NCBI GenBank assembly: GCA_031418715.1
Contig: JANOJL010000063.1
Location: 17,250 to 81,249, forward strand
Reading direction: 5' to 3'
Source of the DNA: JANMDU01 sp031418715
GTDB taxonomy: Bacteria > Pseudomonadota > Gammaproteobacteria > Burkholderiales > Burkholderiaceae_C
Length of the DNA: 64,000 bases
Translations under genes and position numbers: made by a program
The notes under the pieces: model-generated
The model's database searches: none
Told to the model about the DNA's origin: nothing
The model's input: the letters and a program-made list of their open reading frames with translations, nothing else
Part shown: in pieces, positions 8,752 to 17,296 of the stretch
Numbering within the stretch: the first letter of the stretch is position 1
Layout of the letters: each line of letters begins with the position of its first letter

Positions 8752-10488
8752 TCAAGCCGTGTTCTTCAAAGCTCTTCGGTATTGAATGGCTTCTGCCACA
8801 TGCGTGACCTGCACGCCGCGTGCGCCAGCCAAATCGGCAATCGTGCGCGCCACACGTAGCGCACGATGAATCGCCCGGCCAGACCAGCCCAGCCGCGCTG
8901 CCGCCGTGTTGAGGAATTTACGTGCTGATTCATCGAGCGATATCAATTCTTCGAGCGCTTTGCCTTCAAGAGCTCGGTTGAGCTGGCCTTGACGCGCCAA
9001 ACTGCGCTCATGCGCTTGCATCACTCGCTGCGCAATCGCAGCACTGGATTCGGGTGGCGTGCTTGAGCTAGCAGCGTCTGAGGATTGCAACAGCTCATCG
9101 GGTGCAAGCGCTTGTACCTCCACATGAATATCAATGCGATCCAGCAAAGGACCTGAGAGCTTGCCTTGATAACGCGCCACCTGATCAGGCGTGCAGCGAC
9201 AAGCCTTCTTCGACGAGCCCAGATAGCCGCAAGGGCAAGGGTTCATCGCAGCGATGAGTTGGAAGCGCGCTGGAAATTCAGCCCGCTGCGCAGCACGTGA
9301 AATACAGATCATGCCCGTCTCCAAAGGCTCACGTAGTGCCTCGAGTGCTGCTCTACTGAACTCGATGAATTCATCAAGGTAGAGGACGCCGTGGTGACAC
9401 AGCGAAATCTCGCCGGGCCTGGGGGGAGAACCTCCCCCGACTAACGCTACCGCGCTCGCCGTGTGATGCGGAGATTGAACAACCCGCTGCGCCCAGCGCT
9501 CGGGTTTGAATTGCCCAGCCAAGCTCAAAACAGCTGCCGACTCCAGTGCTTCTTGCGTGCTCATGGGCGGCAAAATACTCGCAAAGCGCTGTGCCAACAT
9601 CGATTTACCTGTGCCCGGCGCACCCACCATCAAGACGCTGTGGCCACCAGCGGCTGCAATTTCCAAAGCGCGCTTGGCCGCCTGCTGGCCTTTGACTTCG
9701 CGCATGTCTGCGCTGGCAGGCACGCTCTTGCGCTCAGGCGCTTGCAAAATCGTCCAGTCGCATGCTTCGTGCGACGCGCGCAAGGCCACAGGTGGGGCTG
9801 TGGCTTTGACGGTTATCTCCTGCGCCGCTTGGATTGGGGCAATGACGGATGAGGCGTGAGCTTGTGCTGTTTCAGGCGAAGCATCGATTTCCGTTGCAGC
9901 GGGCACAGCGTGACTTGGTGCCGCCAGCGGCGAAGTATGGCTCAGCGCCACCGCGGGCGCAAAGCGCGCCACCACATCCAGCAAATGCGTCACGCGTACC
10001 ACCCGCGCATCGGGCACGAGACTGGCCTCCTGGGCGCTTCCTTCCGGCAACACCAGCACGGGCATCTTGCGCTCGGCCGCGCCCTCTTGTAGTGCCACAC
10101 CCAAAGCCATCGCCAGCGCGCCTTGCACAGGCCTCAATTGCCCCGAGAGTGAGAGCTCACCTGCAAATTCATACCCCACGAGTTTCGTGCCATCAATTTG
10201 CCCGCTGGCCGCCAAAATACCCAGCGCAATCGGTAAGTCAAATCGCCCAGAATCTTTCGGGATGTCGGCAGGCGCAAGATTCACGGTGATCCGTTTGTTC
10301 GTTGGAAACTCCAGCCCGGAATTGGCAATCGCCGAACGCACCCGCTCCCGTGCTTCCTTGACCTCCGTGTCAGCCAACCCTACCAAGGTAAAACTCGGCA
10401 AGCCATTGGCCAAATGCACCTCTACCTGCACCGATAAGGCGCGTAAACCCATCAAAGCCCGAGAATGCACCAAAGAAAAGCCTGACAT
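8752..10488 (-). CDS. comM: YifB/ComM-family AAA ATPase (Mg-chelatase-like)
   Basis: The 578-residue protein has the N-terminal ComM domain (SGFSLVHSRALMGLRA, VNLAPADIPKDSGRFDLPIA). The Mg-chelatase-type ATPase follows with Walker A GAPGTGKSMLAQR, Walker B VLYLDEFIEF and the Cys-rich NPCPCGYLGSSKKACRC. A C-terminal Mg-chelatase region ends in RRALKNTA. ComM is a hexameric branch-migration helicase in natural transformation. The protein is about 70 residues longer than typical, because of an Ala/Ser/Pro-rich insert at about residues 175-250. It is divergent from the torF operon. Confidence 0.93.
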   Translation of the reverse strand: MSGFSLVHSRALMGLRALSVQVEVHLANGLPSFTLVGLADTEVKEARERVRSAIANSGLEFPTNKRITVNLAPADIPKDSGRFDLPIALGILAASGQIDGTKLVGYEFAGELSLSGQLRPVQGALAMALGVALQEGAAERKMPVLVLPEGSAQEASLVPDARVVRVTHLLDVVARFAPAVALSHTSPLAAPSHAVPAATEIDASPETAQAHASSVIAPIQAAQEITVKATAPPVALRASHEACDWTILQAPERKSVPASADMREVKGQQAAKRALEIAAAGGHSVLMVGAPGTGKSMLAQRFASILPPMSTQEALESAAVLSLAGQFKPERWAQRVVQSPHHTASAVALVGGGSPPRPGEISLCHHGVLYLDEFIEFSRAALEALREPLETGMICISRAAQRAEFPARFQLIAAMNPCPCGYLGSSKKACRCTPDQVARYQGKLSGPLLDRIDIHVEVQALAPDELLQSSDAASSSTPPESSAAIAQRVMQAHERSLARQGQLNRALEGKALEELISLDESARKFLNTAAARLGWSGRAIHRALRVARTIADLAGARGVQVTHVAEAIQYRRALKNTA

Positions 10489-10616
10489 TGATTAATCCCT
10501 AATTTGGTGCGTTCGTGAGTTTAAGCATCTTCTCGAAGCTTGGAAAGCAAATATGAAACGAAATTAACTGTATTAATAAACATATTTTAACTCTATTTCA
10601 CGGACTCGAAACCTCA

Positions 10617-10677
10617 TTGCACACGTATTTGGACACCTGAACCAGCTATTCGTGAACAAATTGGCACGATCCGTGCA
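10617..10677 (+). promoter_or_regulatory. sigma-54 promoter for torF-glnK-amtB
   Basis: TTGGCACG at 10661-10668 and GTGCA at 10673-10677 form a GG-N10-GC sigma-54 (-24/-12) promoter, 40 bases before the torF ATG. Upstream, TTGCACACGTATTTGGACAC at 10617-10636 is a weak partial match to an NtrC-type dyad. RpoN/NtrC control fits glnK-amtB. The promoter is well supported, the activator site only weakly. Confidence 0.75.
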
Positions 10678-10716
10678 TCGTGGCTTAGTCATTTATCAAC
10701 CGTCCAAAGGAAACAC

Positions 10717-11499
10717 ATGAAACTCACGAAACTCTCTATTGCCGTTCTTTTGTCCGTCACAGCGGCTGGCGTTTTCGCTCAAGCCAAACCAGCTGAGCCT
10801 GATTACACATTGGCTTTCAACGTAGCAGCCACAACGGATTACCGTTATCGCGGCATCAGCCAAACCCGTTACAAGCCAGCGCTTTCAGCAGGAGTTGATT
10901 TCAGCCACAAAAACGGTATTTATCTAGGCGCTTGGGGCTCAACGATCAAATGGATCAAAGATTACAGCGTGAGCGGCGGCCTTGAACTTGATCTCTACGG
11001 CGGCTACAAAGGCAGCCTGACCAAGGATGTCGGCTATGACGTGGGCGTGCTCCACTACGCTTACGTTGGCAACAATTTGGCCAATGCGTTGGGCGGCGGT
11101 GTTTTCGCAAATGCAAACACCACTGAGCTGTATGGTGCTTTGACCTACGGGCCAGTAACAGCCAAGTATTCGCGCAGCGTGGGCCGTTTGTTTGGAAGCT
11201 TGGGCAGCAAAGGTTCAGGCTATTTTGATGTCACCGGCAATTTTGATCTGGGCAATGGTTTTTCTGTTGCGCCGCATATCGGCTACACATCTGTGAGCAA
11301 AAACGCTGTCGCCTTCTACGGTGACGATCTCTCCTACACCGATTATTCAGTGACTTTGGCCAAAGATTTTGGTAACGGCGTGGTTGGCACCGCAGCTATC
11401 GTAGGGACCGATGCAAGCAAGATTTTCTATACCAGTGGTGCAAACGCCAAATATCTGGGTAAAGCGGGTCTGGTCGTTGGCCTCAAATACAACTTTTGA
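10717..11499 (+). CDS. TorF-family putative porin (Gcw_chp family)
   Basis: The 260-residue protein has a signal peptide ending at VFAQA and an outer-membrane beta-barrel pattern of alternating aromatic residues. The family start TTDYRYRGISQTRYKPALSAG (quoted in part: DYRYRGISQT) and the C-terminal LVVGLKYNF are typical. It lies first in the operon, 27 bases ahead of glnK, under the sigma-54 promoter. By position it is likely an outer-membrane channel for nitrogen compounds induced in nitrogen limitation. The substrate is unknown. A strong AAGGAAA ribosome site precedes the ATG. Confidence 0.85.
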   Translation: MKLTKLSIAVLLSVTAAGVFAQAKPAEPDYTLAFNVAATTDYRYRGISQTRYKPALSAGVDFSHKNGIYLGAWGSTIKWIKDYSVSGGLELDLYGGYKGSLTKDVGYDVGVLHYAYVGNNLANALGGGVFANANTTELYGALTYGPVTAKYSRSVGRLFGSLGSKGSGYFDVTGNFDLGNGFSVAPHIGYTSVSKNAVAFYGDDLSYTDYSVTLAKDFGNGVVGTAAIVGTDASKIFYTSGANAKYLGKAGLVVGLKYNF

Positions 11500-11526
11500 T
11501 TCTGTCAAAAATAACAAGGAAAACAC

Positions 11527-11865
11527 ATGAAACTTGTCACCGCCATTATCAAACCGTTCAAGCTAGACGAAGTGCGTGAAGCACTCTCTGGCATGGGTGT
11601 GCAGGGCATCACTGTCACAGAGGTCAAAGGCTTTGGTCGTCAAAAAGGCCACACCGAGCTGTATCGCGGCGCGGAATACGTGGTCGATTTTCTCCCTAAG
11701 GTCAAAATTGAGGCTGCTGTCTCCGATGATCTTGTTGAACGTGTGATCGAAGCCATTGAGGCAGCTGCTCGCACCGGCAAGATCGGCGATGGCAAGATTT
11801 TTGTGTACGACCTCGAGCAGGTTGTCCGCATCCGCACCGGCGAAACCGGCAAAGAAGCCCTGTAA
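11527..11865 (+). CDS. glnK: PII nitrogen regulatory protein GlnK
   Basis: The 112-residue P-II protein starts MKLVTAIIKPFKLDEVREAL. It carries the T-loop GHTELYRGAEY with the uridylylated Tyr51 and the C-terminal signature GKIGDGKIFVYDLEQVVRIRTG. It binds ATP/ADP and 2-oxoglutarate and blocks AmtB when nitrogen is sufficient. It sits between torF and amtB, 19 bases before amtB, and is driven by the sigma-54 promoter. It could be called glnB by sequence alone, but linkage to amtB favours glnK. Confidence 0.95.
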   Translation: MKLVTAIIKPFKLDEVREALSGMGVQGITVTEVKGFGRQKGHTELYRGAEYVVDFLPKVKIEAAVSDDLVERVIEAIEAAARTGKIGDGKIFVYDLEQVVRIRTGETGKEAL

Positions 11866-11884
11866 CACATAACAAGAGACCACT

Positions 11885-13399
11885 ATGAAGAAACTTCTCT
11901 CCTCTCTAGCCTTAGGTTGGGCGTTGGTCATGGGCTCAGGCTTTGCGCTTGCCCAAACGGCTGCTCCTGCTGCAGCTTCTGCGCCAGCAGCCGCTACTTC
12001 GGAAGCCAAACCTGCTGAAGTAGCAGCAGCACCTGCCGCTGCTGTGGCTGCCGCAGCACCCGCTGCTGCACCCGCCGCTCCAGCACCCGTTCCCAACAAA
12101 GGCGACACCGCTTGGATGACGATTGCCACAGCTTTGGTGATCTTCATGACGATACCCGGCCTGGCTTTGTTCTATGGCGGCTTGGTGCGCAGCAAAAATA
12201 TGCTGTCTGTGCTGATGCAAGTCTTCGTTGTCAGCGCCTTGATCTATGTGCTCTGGGCGATTTATGGCTACACGCTGACTTTCGGTGGCGATGGTCAATT
12301 CTTCGGTGGCTTTGACAAGCTGTTCTTGAAGGGCATCACGCCCGATTCGGTTGCCGCTACTTTCTCCAAAGGTGTTGTGATTCCTGAGTTGAGCTTTGTT
12401 GCGTTCCAAGCCACGTTTGCTGCGATCACCTGCGCATTGATCGTCGGAGCATTTGCTGAGCGCATCAAGTTCTCTGCTGTGCTCGCATTCAGCGTTTTGT
12501 GGTTCACCTTCAGCTATATTCCAATCGCTCACATGGTGTGGTATTGGGCTGGCCCAGACGCGATCACTGATGCTGCTTCGCTGGAAAAAGTGCAGGCTGC
12601 AGCGGGTATCTTGTGGACCAAAGGCGCGCTTGATTTTGCAGGCGGTACCGTTGTGCATATCAACGCAGCTGTTGCTGGCTTAGTGGGCGCGTATGTCATC
12701 GGCAAGCGCGTGGGCTATGGCAAAGAATCCATGACCCCTCACAGCCTGACCCTCACGATGGTCGGCGCAGCGATGCTCTGGTTTGGTTGGTTTGGCTTCA
12801 ACGCTGGTTCCAATCTTGAAGCCAATGGCCTCACGGCTTTGGCCTTCATCAATACGTTGCTGGCTACTTCTGCAGCAGCCTTGGCTTGGATCACAGGCGA
12901 AGCGCTTGCCAAAGGCAAAGCCTCGATGCTCGGTGCGGCTTCTGGTGCGGTGGCTGGCTTGGTGGCGATCACGCCTGCTTGCGGCTTCGTCGGCCCGATG
13001 GGCGCGATTATCATTGGCTTGGTCGGCGGCTTTGCTTGTTTGTGGGGCGTGAATGGTTTGAAGCGCATGCTCGGTGCAGATGACTCGCTCGATGTGTTCG
13101 GTGTTCACGGCGTGGGCGGTATCGTTGGTGCATTGCTCACCGGCGTGTTTGCAGCGCCTTCGCTGGGCGGCACAGGCGTGTATGACTATGTGGCTAACAA
13201 AGTGGGTGAAGGCTATTCGATTGGCGGACAAGTTTGGATTCAACTCCAAGGCGTGTTGATCACCGTCGTTTGGTCAGCCGTTGTTGCCTTCATCGCCTTC
13301 AAGCTAATTGATCTGGTGATCGGTCTGCGCGTCTCCGAAGAAGAAGAGCGCGAAGGCTTGGATATTTCTAGCCACGGCGAGACTGCTTACAACCGTTGA
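11885..13399 (+). CDS. amtB: ammonium transporter AmtB
   Basis: The 504-residue inner-membrane protein has a cleavable signal peptide (ending FALAQ). An unusually long Ala/Pro-rich linker (residues about 25-72) follows, then eleven transmembrane segments. Conserved Amt motifs are DTAWMTIATALVIFMTIPGLALFYGG (core GLALFYGG), FAGGTVVHINAAVAGLV and DVFGVHGVGGIVGALLTG with the pore histidines. The cytoplasmic tail ends HGETAYNR. It conducts ammonium and is gated by the neighbouring GlnK. It is followed by a hairpin and a rho-independent terminator. Confidence 0.96.
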   Translation: MKKLLSSLALGWALVMGSGFALAQTAAPAAASAPAAATSEAKPAEVAAAPAAAVAAAAPAAAPAAPAPVPNKGDTAWMTIATALVIFMTIPGLALFYGGLVRSKNMLSVLMQVFVVSALIYVLWAIYGYTLTFGGDGQFFGGFDKLFLKGITPDSVAATFSKGVVIPELSFVAFQATFAAITCALIVGAFAERIKFSAVLAFSVLWFTFSYIPIAHMVWYWAGPDAITDAASLEKVQAAAGILWTKGALDFAGGTVVHINAAVAGLVGAYVIGKRVGYGKESMTPHSLTLTMVGAAMLWFGWFGFNAGSNLEANGLTALAFINTLLATSAAALAWITGEALAKGKASMLGAASGAVAGLVAITPACGFVGPMGAIIIGLVGGFACLWGVNGLKRMLGADDSLDVFGVHGVGGIVGALLTGVFAAPSLGGTGVYDYVANKVGEGYSIGGQVWIQLQGVLITVVWSAVVAFIAFKLIDLVIGLRVSEEEEREGLDISSHGETAYNR

Positions 13400-13412
13400 T
13401 TTTGAAAATGCG

Positions 13413-13437
13413 AAGCGTGACGCCTGGCGTCACGCTT
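13413..13437. repeat. perfect 11-bp inverted repeat after amtB
   Basis: AAGCGTGACGC, a CTG loop, then GCGTCACGCTT. No T run follows, so it is more likely an RNA-stabilising hairpin than a terminator. The terminator proper lies 38 bases further on. Confidence 0.7.
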
Positions 13438-13474
13438 GCCATCCTGATAAGAAGAGAGTCTCCTTTGGATGTTC

Positions 13475-13507
13475 GCCCGCTAGCCGCAAGGTCAGCGGGC
13501 TTTTTTT
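13475..13507 (+). terminator. rho-independent terminator of the torF-glnK-amtB operon
   Basis: GCCCGCT (13475-13481) pairs with AGCGGGC (13494-13500), followed by seven T. It lies 4 bases before the 3' end of the convergent FG-GAP gene. Confidence 0.9.
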
Positions 13508-13510
13508 ATT

Positions 13511-14476
13511 CTAAATCGTCAGCTCAATCCACCACCATGTCCCATCGGTCAATTGCGCGCACGCTGCCCTAGGCGTGGCGAGCGAGGGCATGAGGTATTT
13601 GATGCGCCCAGCAAGCGGCTTCACATCGGCCAGCTCTTTCCATGCGCCTTGCGCCCCTGAGCCGATCCAGCGCAGCGCGTGAAGACTGCGCTGCGTCATG
13701 TCGGGAACGATGACGGTGGGTGGCTGCCCATGCAAACTCACGATCGCATGCATCTGCAAATTCGGATCGCCCATGCGGTGGTTCGACACATCCATTGCTT
13801 TTGCAAATGCTTCAATGCGCGGTGGTGCGTAGCGATACAAAGTGAGTACGCCGCCGATGTGAGGTGTGGTGACGCTGGCGATGTCGAGTTTGCCATCGCC
13901 ATCAAAATCAGCAAATCCAATCGGATTGAGCCAGCGGAAAGGGTGGCCGAGGAAGCTGCTGCGAGCCAGCTCTTGAAGTTGCACTTTTCCACTTGCAGTG
14001 GCTCGCAGACCGTAGCTGACCAATGCTGCGCCACGTTCTATGTCGGCCTCGATCAGAATCACTTCATCCAAGCCATCGCCATCAAGATCGACGATGCGGG
14101 GCTGTGTGTCTTCAAACACACGTTGCTTAGGCAATACCCACTCAAAAATCTGCCCTGTGCGCGATTGCACGTGCACGCTGCCAGCATGCAAGACCGAGCC
14201 CATGGATGTGTGCGGGTAGCGCGCTGTGGGCGAGGCCAGCCATGCCCAAGCGATATCGTGCATGCCTTTAGAGGCCACGCTGCCAGGCAAGCGCGATTTG
14301 GCAGCGCTGGGTGCAGAGGCAGCTTGCGCAAGGCTAGACTTTTCAATTTGCGCAAAATCTGCCGCACAGCGTTGCGCGTCTGGTGCTGCCATCAGACCCA
14401 TCGCCTTCGCATGTGAAGCCGCTAGCAGGCTCAGAGTCAGGAAGAGCAAAGAAGATGAGAATTTGGTATGTTTCAC
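13511..14476 (-). CDS. exported FG-GAP/VCBS-repeat protein of unknown function
   Basis: The 321-residue protein has a signal peptide (MKHTKFSSSLLFLTLSLLAASHAKA). It carries two calcium-binding-like FG-GAP/VCBS repeat motifs, VDLDGDGLDEVILIEAD at about residue 150 and ADFDGDGKLDIASVT at about residue 213. These repeats build beta-propeller blades, and the third expected strand set is less clear. It is probably periplasmic or secreted. No enzymatic motif was recognised. It lies convergent to amtB, and 75 bases separate it from the next minus-strand gene upstream. Confidence 0.75.
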   Translation of the reverse strand: MKHTKFSSSLLFLTLSLLAASHAKAMGLMAAPDAQRCAADFAQIEKSSLAQAASAPSAAKSRLPGSVASKGMHDIAWAWLASPTARYPHTSMGSVLHAGSVHVQSRTGQIFEWVLPKQRVFEDTQPRIVDLDGDGLDEVILIEADIERGAALVSYGLRATASGKVQLQELARSSFLGHPFRWLNPIGFADFDGDGKLDIASVTTPHIGGVLTLYRYAPPRIEAFAKAMDVSNHRMGDPNLQMHAIVSLHGQPPTVIVPDMTQRSLHALRWIGSGAQGAWKELADVKPLAGRIKYLMPSLATPRAACAQLTDGTWWWIELTI

Positions 14477-14551
14477 ATAGCAGCAGTCGCCTGCATTGGC
14501 AGCTTCTTACAAGCGGTGATTTTGCCGCTCACAAGTGATTTTTTGCGAAAC

Positions 14552-15043
14552 TCACCAGCCCGAGCGGCGCAACACGAACTTTTGCTCTTGTTGCGTGGCT
14601 TCGATACGCCGCATGCCAGTGATGGCAAGGCCACAACTCCCCTCGGCGACGCGGCCCTTCCAAATAGCGCTGATGTCTTTGCCGTTAGCAGATTCTTCCA
14701 AATCCAGTGCGCCATCTTCCATATCGCCATACACTTCCAAGCGCAGGCCGTTCAAGCTGAATTCGCCTGCCAAGGATTCGGCGAAATCTGGGTTTTGTTT
14801 GAGGAGCAAACGCGCGCTTTGCACATTGCCACTTGCACCTGCAGCGCCTGTTGCACTTAATTCCAAGACCCAGTTGCCATAGAAATCTGAGGCGATCAAG
14901 TCTTTGTTGACTTTGCAGGCAGCAGATGCTGAAGCGTCATTTTTTAAGCTATTTTGGCCATTCGCCGTTATATATTGTGCGCAGAGTGCTATCAAAATAG
15001 TAGTAAATAGAAATTTCTTCATAGACTTCATTGCCCGTGTCAT
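14552..15043 (-). CDS. exported protein of unknown function with element-derived signal peptide
   Basis: About 163 residues. The ATG at 15043 overlaps the stop of the helicase gene (TGATG), suggesting translational coupling. ATGs at 15031 and 15022 (MKKFLFTT) are alternatives. The hydrophobic N-terminus FTTILIALCAQYITANGQ is encoded by a copy of the dispersed element and looks like a signal peptide. The mature part contains SDFYGNWVLELSATGAAG and ends MRRIEATQQEQKFVLRRSGW, resembling small lipocalin-like or beta-rich domains. No family is recognised with confidence. Two cysteines (AACKVNK and GSCGLAI) could form a disulfide. Confidence 0.65.
   Translation of the reverse strand: MTRAMKSMKKFLFTTILIALCAQYITANGQNSLKNDASASAACKVNKDLIASDFYGNWVLELSATGAAGASGNVQSARLLLKQNPDFAESLAGEFSLNGLRLEVYGDMEDGALDLEESANGKDISAIWKGRVAEGSCGLAITGMRRIEATQQEQKFVLRRSGW
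14941..15010 (-). repeat. dispersed element, copy 6 (encodes a signal peptide)
   Basis: On the minus strand it reads ACTACTATTTTGATAGCAC, TCTGCGCA, then ATATATAACGGCGAATGGCC and a tail TTAAAAAATG. The host gene reads it as TTILIALCAQYITANG. Confidence 0.9.
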
Positions 15044-17172
15044 CACACGTTTGCAGCAGCCTTGTCCGCTGCAGACTGCGCCGCCTTCTTCGCAAACTCT
15101 GCCTTCAAAGCCGCGAGCCGCTCCATCGGATTTTCCTTCACTGTGGCTTGGTCGAGCGCCATCTCAGCGATGAAGCGGCTGGGAATACCCGCCACGATAT
15201 CTCGCCCTTTTTTGCGGCGTTTGGCGTAGCTCACCGAGAGTGTGCGCTGCGCCCGCGTGATACCCACATACATGAGGCGGCGTTCTTCTTGAATGCGAGC
15301 GAGCAGGCTGTCAGAGATTTTTCCCTCTTGCGGCTTTGTGCCGTCTGCCTCTTCGGGGCGAAACGGCAGCAAGCCCTCGCAGATGCCTGCCAGCGTCACA
15401 TGCGGCCACTCCAAGCCTTTGGAAGCGTGCAGTGTGGAGAGCGTCACCACGTTTTGATCACCTTCTTTGGCGCTCAGTGTGGAAAGCAGGGAAATCGTTT
15501 GAATCACTTCGAAAAGCGTCTTGGTTTCCGTGCTCATCGTTAGCCCAGCCGCATCGTCAATCTGGCCGCCGCAGCGCTTGGCCATCCAATCAATGAAATC
15601 GAGTACGTTCGTCCAGCGGCTGGCAGCAAGCTTTTCGCTGTCTTCGCTCTCAAACAAATGCTTTTCGTAACCAATGTCTTTCAGCCAATCGCGCAGAAAT
15701 TCGCCTGCGGCTTCAAAGCCAGACGTGTGGCGCGCTCGGTATTCCAGATCGTTCAAATAGCGGCCAAATTCATGCAGACCACCGATGGTTCGGGCATTGA
15801 TGGAGGCGGAGAGTGAGCTAGAAAACAAAGCTTCAAACATGCTCAGCTTGTATTGCGAAGCGAAAATGCCCAGCTGCTGCAAGGTGGTGTGGCCAATACC
15901 GCGCTTGGGAGCTGTGACGGCGCGAAGAAACGCCGGATCGTCGTCGTTGTTCGTCAGCAGGCGCAGCCAAGAACACAAATCTTTGATCTCAGCCCGGTCA
16001 AAAAAGCTCTGCCCACCGCTCACCTTGTACGGGATACTTGCCTTGCGCAAGGCCTGCTCAAAAATACGGGCTTGGTGATTGGCGCGGTAGAGAATCGCAA
16101 AATCTTTCCATTCTTGGAATTGTGGGCCTTGCACAATCTCAGAGCCAACGCGCAGCGATTGAATCCGCGCCACCGCGCGTTCGGCTTCATGCTCTTCATT
16201 GTCTGCATCCACAACGCGCACCGGAGTGCCTTCGCCCAAATCGCTCCAGAGTTTCTTCGGAAACAATTTCGGGTTGGGGCCAATCACATTATTTGCAGCT
16301 CGCAAAATCGCGCTGGTTGAGCGGTAGTTTTGCTCCAGCTTGATCACCTTGAGATCTGGGAAATCAAGCGGGAGCTTTTTCAGGTTGTCTAGCGTTGCGC
16401 CGCGCCAGCCGTAGATTGATTGATCGTCGTCGCCCACGGTAGTGAAGCGTGCTTTCTCCCCCATCATTTTTTTCAGCAATTCATACTGCACAGCATTCGT
16501 ATCTTGGTATTCGTCCACCAAGATATGCGCGTACTTTTCTCGCCACACCTGCGCAGGCTGCTCATGATTTTGTAGCAGCTTGAGTGGCAAACCAATCAAA
16601 TCGTCAAAATCCACGGCCTGATAAGCCGTCAGCCGCTCTTCGTAGCGTTCCATGATTTTGGCAGTCACGCGCTCGTCGTCATCCTTGGCCTGCGCCATGG
16701 CTTGCGCAGAATTCAAGCCGGCATTTTTCCAGCCACTGATCGCCCATTGCCAAATGCGAGCCTGCTTGTTGTCGGAGTTGCCACCCGCGTCTTTGATCAT
16801 TGCCAGCACATCGTCGGTATCCAAGATCGAGAATTGTGCTTTGAGCCCAAGCGCCTCGCCGTTCTCGCGCAGCATGCGCACGCCTAAAGCGTGAAACGTG
16901 CAAATCACCACCTTGCCCGCCGCTTTCGCCCCATCACGCCCCAAATTCTCCACCAGCAGCGCCTTGGCGCGCTCGCGCATCTCAGCCGCCGCTTTGTTGG
17001 TAAAGGTGATCGCGGCTATCCTTTCCGGCGGCACACCGCTTTGAATCAGCCGCGCAATCTTGTGCGTGATCACCCGCGTCTTGCCCGAGCCCGCTCCCGC
17101 GAGCACCAGGCAAGGCCCATGCAAAAAATTCACTGCCTCTTGCTGGGCAATATTCAAACCGGGGGAAGACAT
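15043..17172 (-). CDS. rep: Rep/UvrD-family ATP-dependent DNA helicase
   Basis: The 709-residue SF1A helicase has motif Ia/Walker A LAGAGSGKTRVITHKIA, ITFTNKAAAEMRERA, Walker B VDEYQDTN and motif III GDDDQSIYGWRGA. Further motifs are LEQNYRSTSAILRAAN, TLHASKGLEW and YVGITRAQRTLSVSYA. The N-terminus LNIAQQEAVNFLHGPCLVLAG is closer to Rep than to UvrD. The protein moves 3'-5' on single-stranded DNA and clears replication blocks. The stop overlaps the start of the next minus-strand gene. A UvrD or PcrA label remains possible. Confidence 0.88.
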   Translation of the reverse strand: MSSPGLNIAQQEAVNFLHGPCLVLAGAGSGKTRVITHKIARLIQSGVPPERIAAITFTNKAAAEMRERAKALLVENLGRDGAKAAGKVVICTFHALGVRMLRENGEALGLKAQFSILDTDDVLAMIKDAGGNSDNKQARIWQWAISGWKNAGLNSAQAMAQAKDDDERVTAKIMERYEERLTAYQAVDFDDLIGLPLKLLQNHEQPAQVWREKYAHILVDEYQDTNAVQYELLKKMMGEKARFTTVGDDDQSIYGWRGATLDNLKKLPLDFPDLKVIKLEQNYRSTSAILRAANNVIGPNPKLFPKKLWSDLGEGTPVRVVDADNEEHEAERAVARIQSLRVGSEIVQGPQFQEWKDFAILYRANHQARIFEQALRKASIPYKVSGGQSFFDRAEIKDLCSWLRLLTNNDDDPAFLRAVTAPKRGIGHTTLQQLGIFASQYKLSMFEALFSSSLSASINARTIGGLHEFGRYLNDLEYRARHTSGFEAAGEFLRDWLKDIGYEKHLFESEDSEKLAASRWTNVLDFIDWMAKRCGGQIDDAAGLTMSTETKTLFEVIQTISLLSTLSAKEGDQNVVTLSTLHASKGLEWPHVTLAGICEGLLPFRPEEADGTKPQEGKISDSLLARIQEERRLMYVGITRAQRTLSVSYAKRRKKGRDIVAGIPSRFIAEMALDQATVKENPMERLAALKAEFAKKAAQSAADKAAANV

Positions 17173-17233
17173 TCAGGAGTGCTCAGACAAAGACAAACGA
17201 TAAGCAGCCGCGAATCATACGGGTGCATTTCAG

Positions 17234-17261
17234 ATTATTTGGCATCGTGATGTCAAATAAT
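17234..17261. repeat. 12-bp inverted repeat between helicase and exporter genes
   Basis: ATTATTTGGCAT, loop CGTG, ATGTCAAATAAT, one mismatch. It lies between the exporter 3' end and the helicase 5' end (both minus strand). It could be an operator upstream of the helicase gene or a weak terminator of the exporter transcript. No T run follows. Confidence 0.5.
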
Positions 17262-17296
17262 TCAAAAACAGGTTTTTATCTTTGTAAATCAAACAC

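Noticed and set aside
10617..10636. NtrC binding site upstream of the sigma-54 promoter
   Set aside because: Only a partial dyad; kept as a weak note within the promoter entry and not as a separate feature.
11936..12658. Minus-strand frame of 240 codons across amtB
   Set aside because: Shadow of amtB; the amtB frame is unmistakable.
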